This document shows positions 54,765 through 63,876 of a stretch of 64,000 nucleotides of DNA, in pieces. The first letter of the stretch is position 1. Every line of letters starts with the position of its first letter. The notes under the pieces are model-generated. The model saw nothing but the letters and a program-made list of their open reading frames with translations. It ran no database searches and was not told the DNA's origin. The DNA comes from Polaromonas glacialis (lineage in GTDB: Bacteria; Pseudomonadota; Gammaproteobacteria; Burkholderiales; Burkholderiaceae_C). A program made the translations under genes and the position numbers. The DNA is taken from assembly GCF_000709345.1 (NCBI RefSeq), contig NZ_KL448323.1:2548346-2612345 (forward strand), given 5' to 3'.

Positions 54765-55172
54765 ATGCACACCTCTCCTCCCGACCTTCACGAAATCATT
54801 TACGTCAGTACCCTGGCGGATGACGCGCCGGTCCGCGTTGTTGCGGATATTGCCAAAAGGGCGCGGACCAACAACCGTCAGGCAAATATCACCGGAGTGC
54901 TGGTGTTCGACGGCCTGCATTTTTGCCAGCAACTCGAAGGCTGCGCCCGCGCGGTGGATGCGGCCATGGCGCGCATCCAGGGCGACTCGCGCCACCGCGA
55001 CGTCGAGGTCCTGCACCACGGGCCGCTGGACAAGCGCCGCTTCAGGCGCTTCAGCCTGGGCTACACATCGGGGGAAGATGTCGAACTGCTGGAGCGGCTT
55101 CAGCGGCTGAAGGGCCAGGCCGCCCTGGAAGCTTTCGTGGCCCTGCTGTCCGGCCTGGACGTGGACGGATGA
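54765..55172 (+). CDS. BLUF-domain blue-light sensor
   Basis: A 135-residue protein. Residues 10-100 form a BLUF domain that binds FAD. The key residues align with AppA: Y13 (EIIYVS), N37 (TNNRQANITG) and Q55 (HFCQQLEG), so photochemistry should be intact. The Trp/Met loop position reads FSLGY. There is no output domain, so it must act through a partner protein. The start at 54765 gives the standard length. It faces the Crp/Fnr gene, a natural candidate partner. Confidence 0.9.
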   Translation: MHTSPPDLHEIIYVSTLADDAPVRVVADIAKRARTNNRQANITGVLVFDGLHFCQQLEGCARAVDAAMARIQGDSRHRDVEVLHHGPLDKRRFRRFSLGYTSGEDVELLERLQRLKGQAALEAFVALLSGLDVDG

Positions 55173-55198
55173 AACAGATCGATGCGGCCCCCGCAACG

Positions 55199-55603
55199 CT
55201 AGGCCGCCAGGCCCAGGGCATGGCGCAGGCGCACCAGGGGACGCAGCGGCGCGTCGGCGTCCCAGCTGACACAGGCCGGCGTCGCAGCGCACTGCGCGCC
55301 TTCAGGCCACGACTCCATGACCACGGTTTGCCCGGCTGACAGCCGCAAGCTTTCGCCAAACGCCAGGAAGTGGTCGCCGGCCGGCACGCGCAGGTCGCGG
55401 CCGGCCTGGCTGAACGTCACCCACAGACGCCCCTGGCCGACGCGCAGCACGCCGGACTCGCGCGCCTGCACGGTCATCGCCTGGCCGGCTGGCAGGGTGT
55501 AGCTGATGGCCGGCCGGCTGCCGCCGCACGGGCGGGCCAGGCTGGAAAATCGGGCGCTCTGGACGGCCCCGGCCAATGCATGGGAAGCCGAAAAAGAAGT
55601 CAT
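55199..55603 (-). CDS. DUF2917-family protein
   Basis: A 134-residue protein. SYTLPAGQAMTVQARESGVLRVGQGRLWVTF and GDHFLAFGESLRLSAGQTVVMESW form a small beta-barrel-like repeat typical of DUF2917. Function is unknown. GGAG lies eight bases before ATG 55603. It faces the LysR gene, and such regulators often control the divergent gene. Confidence 0.8.
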   Translation of the reverse strand: MTSFSASHALAGAVQSARFSSLARPCGGSRPAISYTLPAGQAMTVQARESGVLRVGQGRLWVTFSQAGRDLRVPAGDHFLAFGESLRLSAGQTVVMESWPEGAQCAATPACVSWDADAPLRPLVRLRHALGLAA

Positions 55604-55742
55604 GGTGTTCTCCAAATAATCCCCGGGAATACGTTTCCCAGGCAGCCATGATCCCGCTGCCGGCCTATGCGGTCCAATGAAAACGCGGTACGCTATTCAT
55701 GCCTTCGGCGCATCAATCAGCCCTTCTTCTCCATTCATCCCC

Positions 55743-56729
55743 ATGCTGTCTCCACACACCCATTTGCGCTCCCGCCCGATTGCCGCAGGCCAGCTCCGCG
55801 CCTTCGAGGCGGTGGCCCGCCACCTCAATTTCCGCGCGGCGTCCGAGGAACTGTCGCTGACGCAGTCGGCCATCAGCCGGCAGATCCAGAGCCTGGAAGA
55901 AGACGTTGGCGTGAGCCTGTTTCTTCGCCACACGCGGGCGGTGGAACTGACCAGCGCGGGCGCGCAGCTGCTGCGCGCCGTGCTGCCTTCGCTGGAGCGC
56001 ATCGACGGCGCGGTGCGCATGATCCGGCAAAGCGCCGGCCGCAAAAGCGTGGCCATCAGCACCTGGGCGTCGTTTGCCTCGATGTGGCTGATTCCCCGGC
56101 TGGAGGCCTTCCAGCAGGCGCACCCCGACATCGACATCCGCATCGACGCGACCGACACCCCGGTGGACCTGGACACCACCGACGTGGACCTGGCGCTGCG
56201 CTATGCCATGCCGGGCCGGGTACCGGCCGGCTCGCATCGCCTGTTCGGCGAGCAGCTCACGCCGGTCGTCAGCCCCTGGCTGCTCAAGAGCGGCCCGCGC
56301 CTGGAAAATGCCGAGGACCTGGCCCGGTTTGCACTGGTGGAAGCCAGCGACGCGCACCGCACCCAGCACATGGCGCTGCTGACCTGGCGGCGCTGGTTTG
56401 ATGCGCAGCAACTCACCCGCCTGGAGCCCAAGCGCTGGCTGTATTTCAATTACGCCCACCAGATCGCGCAGGCCGCGCTGACCGGCCAGGGCGTGGCGCT
56501 GGTGCGCACGCCGCTCATCGCCGAAAGCCTGGCGTCGGGCGACCTGCTGGAGCCTTTTCCGAAGTTGCGGCTGGACTCGCCGCTGGCCTACTGGCTGATC
56601 GTCGGTCCGCGCAATGCGGCGCGGCCCGAGGTGCTGGCGTTTTGCAACTGGCTCAAGGGCCAGGCAGAACAGACACGCCGGGCGATTGGCGATGTGCCGG
56701 ACCCGGACACGGTGGACCGGCTGGATTGA
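55743..56729 (+). CDS. LysR-family transcriptional regulator
   Basis: A 328-residue regulator. The helix-turn-helix domain (QLRAFEAVARHLNFRAASEELSLTQSAISRQIQ, residues about 18-50) and a periplasmic-binding-like effector domain (about 105-300) are complete. It resembles the GcvA group. An in-frame ATG 66 bases earlier would add 22 residues of little LysR character. It lies divergent from the DUF2917 gene, its most likely target. Confidence 0.9.
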   Translation: MLSPHTHLRSRPIAAGQLRAFEAVARHLNFRAASEELSLTQSAISRQIQSLEEDVGVSLFLRHTRAVELTSAGAQLLRAVLPSLERIDGAVRMIRQSAGRKSVAISTWASFASMWLIPRLEAFQQAHPDIDIRIDATDTPVDLDTTDVDLALRYAMPGRVPAGSHRLFGEQLTPVVSPWLLKSGPRLENAEDLARFALVEASDAHRTQHMALLTWRRWFDAQQLTRLEPKRWLYFNYAHQIAQAALTGQGVALVRTPLIAESLASGDLLEPFPKLRLDSPLAYWLIVGPRNAARPEVLAFCNWLKGQAEQTRRAIGDVPDPDTVDRLD

Positions 56730-56762
56730 ACGCCTTGCCGGGCGCTGGGCCCGGCGCAGGCG

Positions 56763-57959
56763 CTACATCAGCGCGCCATGCTTTTCGCCGCGCTCGTACA
56801 CCACATGCGCGCGGCCCACGATCAGCGGGTCGAGCTTGCCGATGTGCTCGGTGTCCTTGTTGACATAGGGCAGCTTGTGCAGCACGTAGCGCATGGCGTT
56901 CAGGCGCGCGCGCTTCTTGCAGTCGCTCTTGATGACGGTCCAGGGCGCGTCGGCGGTGTCGGTCTCGAAGAACATGGCTTCCTTGCCGCGCGTGTAGTCG
57001 TCCCACTTGTCGAGCGAGGCCAGGTCGATGGGGCTGAGCTTCCACTGCTTGAGCGGATGGCCTTCGCGCTCCTTGAAGCGGCGGCGCTGCTCCTTGCGGC
57101 TGACGCTGAACCAGAACTTGATGACGTGCACGCCGCTGCGCACCAGGTGGCGCTCGAATTCGGGCGCCTGGCGCATGAACTCGGTGTATTCGGCGTCGCT
57201 GCAAAAACCCATGACGCGCTCGACGCCGGCGCGGTTGTACCAGGAGCGGTCGAACAGCACGATCTCGCCGCGCGTGGGCAGGTGCTGCACATAGCGCTGG
57301 AAATACCACTGGCCGCGCTCGTTGTCGGAGGGCTTTTCCAGCGCCACCACGCGCGCGCCGCGCGGGTTCAGATGCTCCATGAAGCGCTTGATGGCGCCGC
57401 CCTTGCCGGCGGCGTCGCGCCCTTCGAACAAAATCACCACGCGCTGGCCGGTTTCCTTGACCCAGGCCTGAAGCTTGAGCAGTTCGACCTGCAGACGGAA
57501 TTTTTCCTTTTCATAAATGCTGCGCCGCATCAGGTTCTTGTACGGATAGGCGCCGTCGCGCCAGCCTGCCGCCAGCTCTTCGTCGGGACTCTCGGTGCTG
57601 GCCTCGTGCGGCTGGCGGCCGGTCAGCGCCTCCGACAGGGCGCGGCGGTCGTCAAGCGAAGCGCCTTCGAGCAGCGCCCGCAAGGCCTGCGCGCGGTCGC
57701 CAGGTGCGCCCGGTGCGTCGCCGTCGAGCAGCGACAGCGCGGCCTGCAACTGCTGGGCCTGGGCTGCCTGGGTGGCTTCAGCCGCGACAAACTTCTCCAG
57801 CGCACCCGCCTGGGTCGAAGGCGCCCGGTCGCCGCTGGCCGCCAGGCGCACCGCGTCCGGATCGGCAAGCCGTGCCGGCGCGCGGCGGCGGCGAACGGTC
57901 TTGCCGCCGGCCTGGGGCTTGGGGGATGGAGCAGCGGGAGGGATCGTAGGTTTGGGCAT
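56763..57959 (-). CDS. ppk2: Polyphosphate kinase 2
   Basis: A 398-residue enzyme that phosphorylates nucleotides with polyphosphate, or the reverse. Walker A FEGRDAAGKGGAIKRF near 185, the lid segment FDRSWYNRAGVERVMGF near 242, and the C-terminal KSDCKKRARLNAMRY are typical. The first about 140 residues are an Ala/Pro/Arg-rich basic stretch and a helical region not needed for catalysis. It is monocistronic. Confidence 0.93.
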   Translation of the reverse strand: MPKPTIPPAAPSPKPQAGGKTVRRRRAPARLADPDAVRLAASGDRAPSTQAGALEKFVAAEATQAAQAQQLQAALSLLDGDAPGAPGDRAQALRALLEGASLDDRRALSEALTGRQPHEASTESPDEELAAGWRDGAYPYKNLMRRSIYEKEKFRLQVELLKLQAWVKETGQRVVILFEGRDAAGKGGAIKRFMEHLNPRGARVVALEKPSDNERGQWYFQRYVQHLPTRGEIVLFDRSWYNRAGVERVMGFCSDAEYTEFMRQAPEFERHLVRSGVHVIKFWFSVSRKEQRRRFKEREGHPLKQWKLSPIDLASLDKWDDYTRGKEAMFFETDTADAPWTVIKSDCKKRARLNAMRYVLHKLPYVNKDTEHIGKLDPLIVGRAHVVYERGEKHGALM

Positions 57960-58101
57960 GGTTCAAGGACCTTGTGACACACACTGAACGGGCAAGCCGG
58001 CGGGCAAAAAAACCATTCCGGGAATCAAGGCAATCAGCGGTCCTGGGCAGTGTCAAACGACGCGCCTGGACCCGCTTGAGCGGGCGCAAGCCAGCCGGTG
58101 C

Positions 58102-58740
58102 CTAGACTGGCCAGGCCACGCCCTGGTCATTGAGCAGCACATCGAGCGGTATGTCGTGCGGCTCGGGCAGCAGGTCGGGCAGCCAGCCGTGGCTGAAACC
58201 CAGGCCGATGGTGACAGGGCGCGGCTGCAGCGTGGCCAGCGTGCGGTCGTAAAAGCCGCCGCCATAGCCCAGCCGGTAGCCGCCCGGCCCGTAGCCGACG
58301 CAGGGCACGAACAGCAGCGTGGGAACGATGATTTCGGTGTCCTTGGGCTTGGGAATGCCGTAGGCGTCTTCCTCCATCGGGCAGCCGGGGTACCAGGCGT
58401 GAAAGGTCAGCGTCTTGTGCAGCTTGTTGACCACCGGCAGGCCAATCTTGCGCGGCGACCTGCCTGCTATGCTTTCTGTAGCTAACTGCGCCCGCCCCTC
58501 TTGCGGAGAAGGCGTATTTTCCTGAAATTCCGGACTCAGTACGGCATCTTCCTGCCAGCGGTACAGCGCCGGCAGCGGGTCGAACTCGCCCTTGATCGGC
58601 CAGTAGGCGCCAATCACCTCATGGGGTGAGCCCACCAGCCAGATACGCATGACCCGCTGCAGCAGGTCGGCCCGGGCCAGCCGGTCGGGCATGTCGAGGC
58701 GCGATTGCACCAGTGCTTTTCGTGTGCTTAATTTGTCCAT
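58102..58740 (-). CDS. 5-formyltetrahydrofolate cyclo-ligase with repeat-derived insertion
   Basis: A 212-residue enzyme that turns 5-formyl-THF into 5,10-methenyl-THF. GAYWPIKGEFDPLPAL near 45 and the GYGPGGYRLGYGGGFYDRTLA motif near 155 are conserved. Between them, residues about 72-92 (encoded by 58466-58526, TPSPQEGRAQLATESIAGR) come from a family B repeat and lengthen a surface loop. The frame is kept and flanking sequence is normal. No 6S RNA signature is seen next to it. Confidence 0.93.
   Translation of the reverse strand: MDKLSTRKALVQSRLDMPDRLARADLLQRVMRIWLVGSPHEVIGAYWPIKGEFDPLPALYRWQEDAVLSPEFQENTPSPQEGRAQLATESIAGRSPRKIGLPVVNKLHKTLTFHAWYPGCPMEEDAYGIPKPKDTEIIVPTLLFVPCVGYGPGGYRLGYGGGFYDRTLATLQPRPVTIGLGFSHGWLPDLLPEPHDIPLDVLLNDQGVAWPV
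58466..58526 (+). repeat. Dispersed repeat, family B, inside the folate cyclo-ligase gene
   Basis: GCTAT, eight bases, TAGC, then CTGCGCCCGC, TTGCGGAGAAGGC and TATTTTCCTG. Nearly the same core occurs at 51415-51472. It is translated from the other strand. Confidence 0.75.
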
Positions 58741-58749
58741 AATCCTCCA

Positions 58750-60831
58750 ATGCTATACAAAATTCTATGCAGCGCGGCAGTTTCAGCCGTGCTGGCCGCG
58801 CCAGTCCTGGCGCAAAGTCCTTCCACCGCCTGGACGCCGGGCGCCAATGCCGACGGCGACAGCCTCATCGCGGAGATGGGCAAAGCCTTTCGCGCCAGCA
58901 ACAAGGGCCGGCTGGCGCAACTGCTGCCGCAGGCGCGCGGCCATGCGCTCGAACCGTGGGCGGCCTACTGGGAACTCAAGGCCAGATTGGGCGAAGCAAG
59001 CCCGCAGGAAGTGCAGGATTTCCTTTCCCGTTATGCCGGCAGCTACCAGGAAGACCGGCTGCGCAACGACTGGCTGCTGCTGCTCGGACAGCGCCGCGAC
59101 TGGGCCGGCTTTGCTGCCGAATACCCCAACTTCCGCATGAACGACGACCGCGAGGTCCGATGCTACGCCCTGCTGGTCGAGCATTTGAAGAATCCGACGC
59201 TCGATGTGCGGCTGTCCGACGAGGTGCGCAAAAACTGGTACGCCCAGCGCGACGCCGACGACGGCTGCACCGCCGCCGCCGAGCGGCTGGTGGGCAGCCA
59301 GAACCTGACGCCGCTCGACGTCTGGCAAAAGGCCAGGCTGGCGATGGAGGCCAACCGGCCACGCGCCGCGAGCAATGCGGTGGCCATCGTGGCGCCCGAG
59401 GCGCTGGGCATGGTCACCGAGCTGAACGCCAGCCCCATCAAGTTCCTGGCCGGCAAGTACCTGGCGGTGCGCACGGTGCGCAAGGAAATCATCACGCTGG
59501 CGCTGGTCAAGCTGGCGGTCAGCGATTCGGAAGGCGCCGCCTTCCAGCTCGATGGCAAATGGTCGCTGCAGCTGACCGCCGAGGAACGCAACTGGCTCTG
59601 GGGCCTGATCGGCAAGCAGACCGCCAGCCGCCTGGGCACGCAGCCGGCGGGCGATGCGCTGGCGTATTACGCCCGGGTCACCAAGGACACCGACCTGACC
59701 GACGACATGCTGGCCTGGAAGGCGCGCGCCGCCCTGCGCGCCGGCACCCTGCCGAGCTGGCAGCTGGTGCTCCAGGCGATCAATGCCATGAGCGAAGAGG
59801 GCCGCAAGGACCCGACCTGGACCTACTGGAAAGCGCGCGCGCTGCTAGCCACGTCGCCGCCGGACATCGCCACCGCCGTGGTCACGCCGCAAGGCCCGAC
59901 GACGACCACCGTCATGGCGCCGCAGCGCATCGAGGGACTCAAGCTGCTGCAGTCGATAGGCTCGGTACGCGGCTTTTACGAGCAGCTGGCGCTGGAAGAC
60001 CTGGGCTTGAAAATCTCGGCACCGCCCCGGCCGGCAGCCCTGACGGCCGAGGAAAAGGACGCCGCACGAACCAACCCCGCCTTGATGCGGGCAGCCTACG
60101 CCATACAGACCGGGCTGCGCTCCGAAGGCGTTCGCGAATGGAACTACGCCACCAACCTGCACAGGAAAGGCGGCATGAACGAGCGCGAACTGCTGGCCGC
60201 CGCCCAGCTGGCCTGCGACCGCCAGCTCTGGGACCGCTGCATCAACACCAGCGAGCGCACCACCAGCGTGGCCGACTTCGAGCAGCGCTTTCCCATGCCT
60301 TTCCGGGCCACCGTCGTCAGCCGCAGCCAGGCCATCAGCCTGGACCCGGCCTATGTCTATGGCCTGATCCGCCAGGAAAGCCGCTTCATCATGGACGCCC
60401 GCTCCGGCGTCGGCGCCTCCGGGCTGATGCAGGTCATGCCCGCCACGGCGCGCTGGACCGCCAACAAAATCGGAATGACCGGCTTCACCCCAGACCAGAT
60501 CAACGACCGCGACACCAACATCACCATCGGCACGGCCTACCTCAAGCTCGCGCTGGACGACCTGAACGGCTCGATGCCGATGGCCGCCGCCGCCTACAAC
60601 GCCGGACCAGGCCGGCCGCGCACCTGGCGCAATGGCCCGCTGCTGGACGCCGCCATCTGGGCCGAGAACATTCCGTTCGCCGAAACGCGCGACTATGTGA
60701 AAAAGGTGCTGTCCAACACCACCAGCTACGCGGCCATCCTGACCGGGCAGCCGCAGTCGCTCAAAAGCCGCCTGGGCAAGGTCGGACCGCGCGACGCAGC
60801 GCTGCCAGAGCCCTACAAAGACCTGCCCTGA
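58750..60831 (+). CDS. slt: Soluble lytic murein transglycosylase
   Basis: A 693-residue periplasmic enzyme that cuts glycan strands of peptidoglycan with anhydro-muramyl formation. A signal peptide (1-21, ending VLAQ) is followed by a long helical superhelix (about 40-480) and a C-terminal SLT domain (about 520-660) with catalytic Glu in LIRQESRFIMDARS, SGLMQVMPATARWTA and AYNAGPGR. Length matches Slt70. It is divergent from the folate cyclo-ligase with nine bases between start codons. Confidence 0.95.
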   Translation: MLYKILCSAAVSAVLAAPVLAQSPSTAWTPGANADGDSLIAEMGKAFRASNKGRLAQLLPQARGHALEPWAAYWELKARLGEASPQEVQDFLSRYAGSYQEDRLRNDWLLLLGQRRDWAGFAAEYPNFRMNDDREVRCYALLVEHLKNPTLDVRLSDEVRKNWYAQRDADDGCTAAAERLVGSQNLTPLDVWQKARLAMEANRPRAASNAVAIVAPEALGMVTELNASPIKFLAGKYLAVRTVRKEIITLALVKLAVSDSEGAAFQLDGKWSLQLTAEERNWLWGLIGKQTASRLGTQPAGDALAYYARVTKDTDLTDDMLAWKARAALRAGTLPSWQLVLQAINAMSEEGRKDPTWTYWKARALLATSPPDIATAVVTPQGPTTTTVMAPQRIEGLKLLQSIGSVRGFYEQLALEDLGLKISAPPRPAALTAEEKDAARTNPALMRAAYAIQTGLRSEGVREWNYATNLHRKGGMNERELLAAAQLACDRQLWDRCINTSERTTSVADFEQRFPMPFRATVVSRSQAISLDPAYVYGLIRQESRFIMDARSGVGASGLMQVMPATARWTANKIGMTGFTPDQINDRDTNITIGTAYLKLALDDLNGSMPMAAAAYNAGPGRPRTWRNGPLLDAAIWAENIPFAETRDYVKKVLSNTTSYAAILTGQPQSLKSRLGKVGPRDAALPEPYKDLP

Positions 60832-60954
60832 AGCGCCGCCGGGCCGCAGCTGTGGCCCGGCACCGGCCTTTTTCAGAGGAAGCTAAGTCCAATGAGCGCC
60901 CGGACTGCGCATTGGCCTACAGGCAAACAGCCCGCTATCTGCTATGGTTTTCGG

Positions 60955-61734
60955 ATGTCCATGCCTCCTGAAACCCTTCCCCGCATCACGCCCGAGACGG
61001 CGCTTTTCCTTGACTTCGACGGCACGCTGGTGTCGCTGGCCGCGCAGCCCGAACTGGTCGAAGTCCCCCAGGGCCTGGCCGGCACGCTGGCCGAACTGCA
61101 CCGCCGGCTGAACGGCGCACTGGCGCTGGTGTCCGGCCGGCGCCTGTCCGACCTGGATACCTTCCTGGCGCCGCTGCTGCTGCCGGTGGCCGGAGAACAC
61201 GGCGCGCAGCGCCGCACGGCCGACGGCCTGATGGTCAGCGCGCCCCCGGCGGACCTGGCGCAGGTGCTGCAGGCGGCCGAGGGCCTGGTCGCCCGCCACC
61301 CGGCGCTCAAACTGGAACGCAAGAACCTGGCGCTGAGCCTGCACTACCGGCAGGCGCCCGAACTCGAAGATTTGTGCTTGCAGGTGATGCGCGAAGCGCT
61401 GGAACGCAGCCAGGGCATCGAGCTGATGCACGGAAAATGCGTGATCGACCTGAAACCCGAGGGCTTCAGCAAGGGCACGGCGATTGCGTTTTTCATGAGC
61501 GAAGCGCCGTTTGCCGGCCGTGTCCCGGTGTTTGCCGGCGACGACGTGACCGACGAGGCCGGTTTCGAGGCCGTGCAGCGCATCGGTGGCCACGCCATCA
61601 AGGTCGGCCCGGGTCCGTCGCTGGCCCAGCACCGCTGCGCCAGCGTGTCGCAGCTGGCCGCTTGGCTTCAATCGGCCGTGGCGTCCCTGCCCGGCTCCGG
61701 CTCGCCTGCCAGCCGCCCGGGGTTCGCGGCATGA
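60955..61734 (+). CDS. otsB: Trehalose-6-phosphate phosphatase
   Basis: A 259-residue HAD-type phosphatase for the second step of trehalose synthesis. The nucleophile motif FLDFDGTLVSLA, SGRRLSDL, GEHGAQRR and the metal-binding FAGDDVTDEAGF are all present. The ATG at 60955 gives the family length; an upstream in-frame ATG adds an unlikely Cys/Trp-rich leader. It overlaps the next gene by four bases (ATGA). Trehalose acts as an osmoprotectant and stress solute. Confidence 0.95.
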   Translation: MSMPPETLPRITPETALFLDFDGTLVSLAAQPELVEVPQGLAGTLAELHRRLNGALALVSGRRLSDLDTFLAPLLLPVAGEHGAQRRTADGLMVSAPPADLAQVLQAAEGLVARHPALKLERKNLALSLHYRQAPELEDLCLQVMREALERSQGIELMHGKCVIDLKPEGFSKGTAIAFFMSEAPFAGRVPVFAGDDVTDEAGFEAVQRIGGHAIKVGPGPSLAQHRCASVSQLAAWLQSAVASLPGSGSPASRPGFAA

Positions 61735-63551
61735 GCGCCCCGGCCTCGACCCCGCAGTTTTCACCGCCCGCGCCGCCATCGCTGTCGCTGGGCGTCATCG
61801 GCAACTGCGCCTTCAGCGCGCTGGTCGATGTGCGCGGACGCATCGTCTGGTGCTGCCTGCCGCGCTTTGACGGCGACCCGGTGTTCAATGCGCTGCTCGA
61901 CGCTACCGACCAAGCCAGCGCCTTCGCCATCGAGATCGAGAACTTTTCCCACTCCAGGCAGTGGTACGACCCGAACACCGCCGTGCTGCGCACCCAGCTG
62001 TTCGACAAGAGCGGCCAGGCGGTCGAGATCACCGACTTTGCGCCGCGCTTTTACAGCCGCTCGCGGTTTTTCAAGCCCATGATGCTGGTGCGCCGGGTGC
62101 GCCCGATCCACGGTGCGCCGCGCATCCGCGTGCTGCTCGACGTGCTGTTCGACTGGGGCCGCTCGCGGCCGGTGGTCACCCAGGGCAGCAACCACCTGCG
62201 CTATGTCGGCGATACGCTGACGCTGCGCCTGAACACCGACGCGCCGCTGTCGCACCTGCTGGCCAAGCGGGCGTTCGTGCTGACGCGCGAGCACAACTTT
62301 TTGCTCGGCTCGGACGAGTCGCTGTCCGAGGGCATTGCCGACACGGCGCGCCTGTTCGAGCAGGAAACGCTGAGCTACTGGCGCAAGTGGAGCCAGCGGC
62401 TGCATATTCCGCTGGAATGGCAAGAAGCGGTGATCCGCGCGGCCATCACGCTCAAGCTGTCGCTGTTCGAGGACACCGGCGCGATCGTCGCGGCCATGAC
62501 CACCAGCATTCCCGAGGCGCCGAACAGCGGCCGCACCTGGGACTACCGATTTTGCTGGCTGCGCGACGCCTTTTTTGTCGTCCGGGCGCTCAACAGCCTG
62601 TCCGAGGTCGGCACCATGGAGGACTACCTGCGCTGGCTGGGCAATGTCGTGGTGCAGGCCGACGGCGGGCACATCCAGCCCTTGTTCGGCATCGGCATGG
62701 AGCTCGACCTGCCCGAGGCGGTGTACGGCCACCTGGGCGGCTACCGGGGCATGGGGCCGGTGCGCGTGGGCAACCAGGCGCAGGAGCATTTCCAGCACGA
62801 CGTGTACGGCAACGTGGTGCTGGGCGCGGCCCAGGCCTTCCACGACCACCGGCTGCTGCACCGCGCCGGCGCGGCCGAATTCATCCGCCTCGAAGCGGTC
62901 GGCGAGCAGGCCATTCGCTGCTACGACAAGCCCGACGCCGGCATGTGGGAGCTGCGCACCCGCGCCCGGGTGCATACCTCGTCGGCGCTCATGTGCTGGG
63001 CCGCCTGCGACCGGCTGGGCAAGATTGCCGTCACGCTCAAGCAGCCCGAGCGCGCGGTGTACTGGAGCGGCCATGCGCAGGTCATGCGCGAGCGCATCCT
63101 GCGCGAGTCCTGGAGCGAGGAGCGCCAGGCCTTTGCCGAAAGCTTCGGCGGGCGCGACCTGGACGCCAGCGTGCTGCTGATGATCGAGGTCGGCTTCATC
63201 GAGCCGAAGGACCCGCGCTTCGTGGCTACCGTGGACGCGCTGGAAAAGTATTTGTGCGACGGCCCCTACATGCGCCGTTACGAGGCGCCCGACGACTTCG
63301 GCAAGCCCGAAACGGCCTTCAACATCTGCACCTTCTGGCGCATCGACGCGCTGGCGCGCATCGGCCGCAAGGAAGAGGCGCGGGCGATTTTCGAGACCAT
63401 GCTGGCCGCCAGAAACCACGTCGGCCTGCTGTCCGAGGACACGCACCCGGTCACCGGCGAGATGTGGGGCAACTTTCCGCAGACCTATTCGATGGTCGGC
63501 ATCATCAATGCCGCGATGCGGCTTTCAGCCCCTTGGGATTCCCAGGTATGA
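61731..63551 (+). CDS. Glycoside hydrolase family 15 protein (glucoamylase/trehalase-like)
   Basis: A 606-residue cytoplasmic enzyme with no signal peptide. An N-terminal beta domain (about 20-230) precedes an alpha/alpha barrel. SGRTWDYRFCWLRDAFF near residue 265 and GEMWGNFPQTYSMVGIINAA near the C-terminus carry the catalytic acid regions. The gene lies between otsB and otsA, a common arrangement in betaproteobacteria, where its role may be trehalose breakdown or turnover of an alpha-glucan. The exact substrate is not certain. Confidence 0.9.
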   Translation: MSAPASTPQFSPPAPPSLSLGVIGNCAFSALVDVRGRIVWCCLPRFDGDPVFNALLDATDQASAFAIEIENFSHSRQWYDPNTAVLRTQLFDKSGQAVEITDFAPRFYSRSRFFKPMMLVRRVRPIHGAPRIRVLLDVLFDWGRSRPVVTQGSNHLRYVGDTLTLRLNTDAPLSHLLAKRAFVLTREHNFLLGSDESLSEGIADTARLFEQETLSYWRKWSQRLHIPLEWQEAVIRAAITLKLSLFEDTGAIVAAMTTSIPEAPNSGRTWDYRFCWLRDAFFVVRALNSLSEVGTMEDYLRWLGNVVVQADGGHIQPLFGIGMELDLPEAVYGHLGGYRGMGPVRVGNQAQEHFQHDVYGNVVLGAAQAFHDHRLLHRAGAAEFIRLEAVGEQAIRCYDKPDAGMWELRTRARVHTSSALMCWAACDRLGKIAVTLKQPERAVYWSGHAQVMRERILRESWSEERQAFAESFGGRDLDASVLLMIEVGFIEPKDPRFVATVDALEKYLCDGPYMRRYEAPDDFGKPETAFNICTFWRIDALARIGRKEEARAIFETMLAARNHVGLLSEDTHPVTGEMWGNFPQTYSMVGIINAAMRLSAPWDSQV

Positions 63552-63556
63552 ATATG

Positions 63557-63638
63557 GCCCACACGCTTCCTGATTCGCGCGGTTCGCTGCCTCCCGAAGG
63601 GGCTGGCCTTGCTTGGGGAGGTCCAGCGCGGTGGCTGC
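63557..63638 (+). repeat. Dispersed GC-rich repeat, family A
   Basis: Contains CCCACACGCTTCC, GGTTCGCTGCCTCCCGAAG and CTTGGGGAGGTCCAGCG. It is a diverged copy facing the next one in opposite direction. Confidence 0.6.
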
Positions 63639-63785
63639 TAGCACCCAAGAGGAAGCCAGCGAACTGTGCGAGCGCAAGAGGGCGGGGAGAGCCCCCATCC
63701 CAGCCTTCCCTTAGCGGGGGAAGGAGCCCCGCAAACGCAGCAAGCGCAGATGAGAGACCCGGATTTTCCCTTCTCAGCCAGCCAG

Positions 63786-63870
63786 GGCCGCGGGGCTGGC
63801 TTTGCCAGACCGCAGGCGCAGCAGCCCCCTCGGGGGGCAGCGCAGTACACGCAGTGACAAGCGTGGGGGC
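63786..63870 (-). repeat. Dispersed GC-rich repeat, family A, inverted copy
   Basis: On the minus strand GCCCCCACGCTTGTCACTG, CGTGTACTGCGCTGCCCC and CGAGGGGGC, then GCGCCTGCGG. It ends six bases before the otsA start, so the otsA ribosome site must lie in repeat DNA. Between this and the copy at 63557-63638 lies another small hairpin (CTTCCC...GGGGAAGG near 63706-63723). Confidence 0.75.
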
Positions 63871-63876
63871 TTTTTT

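Noticed and set aside
57960..58101. 6S RNA next to the folate cyclo-ligase gene
   Set aside because: 6S RNA is often beside this gene, but I could not find the long rod-like pairing with a central bubble in the 142 bases here.
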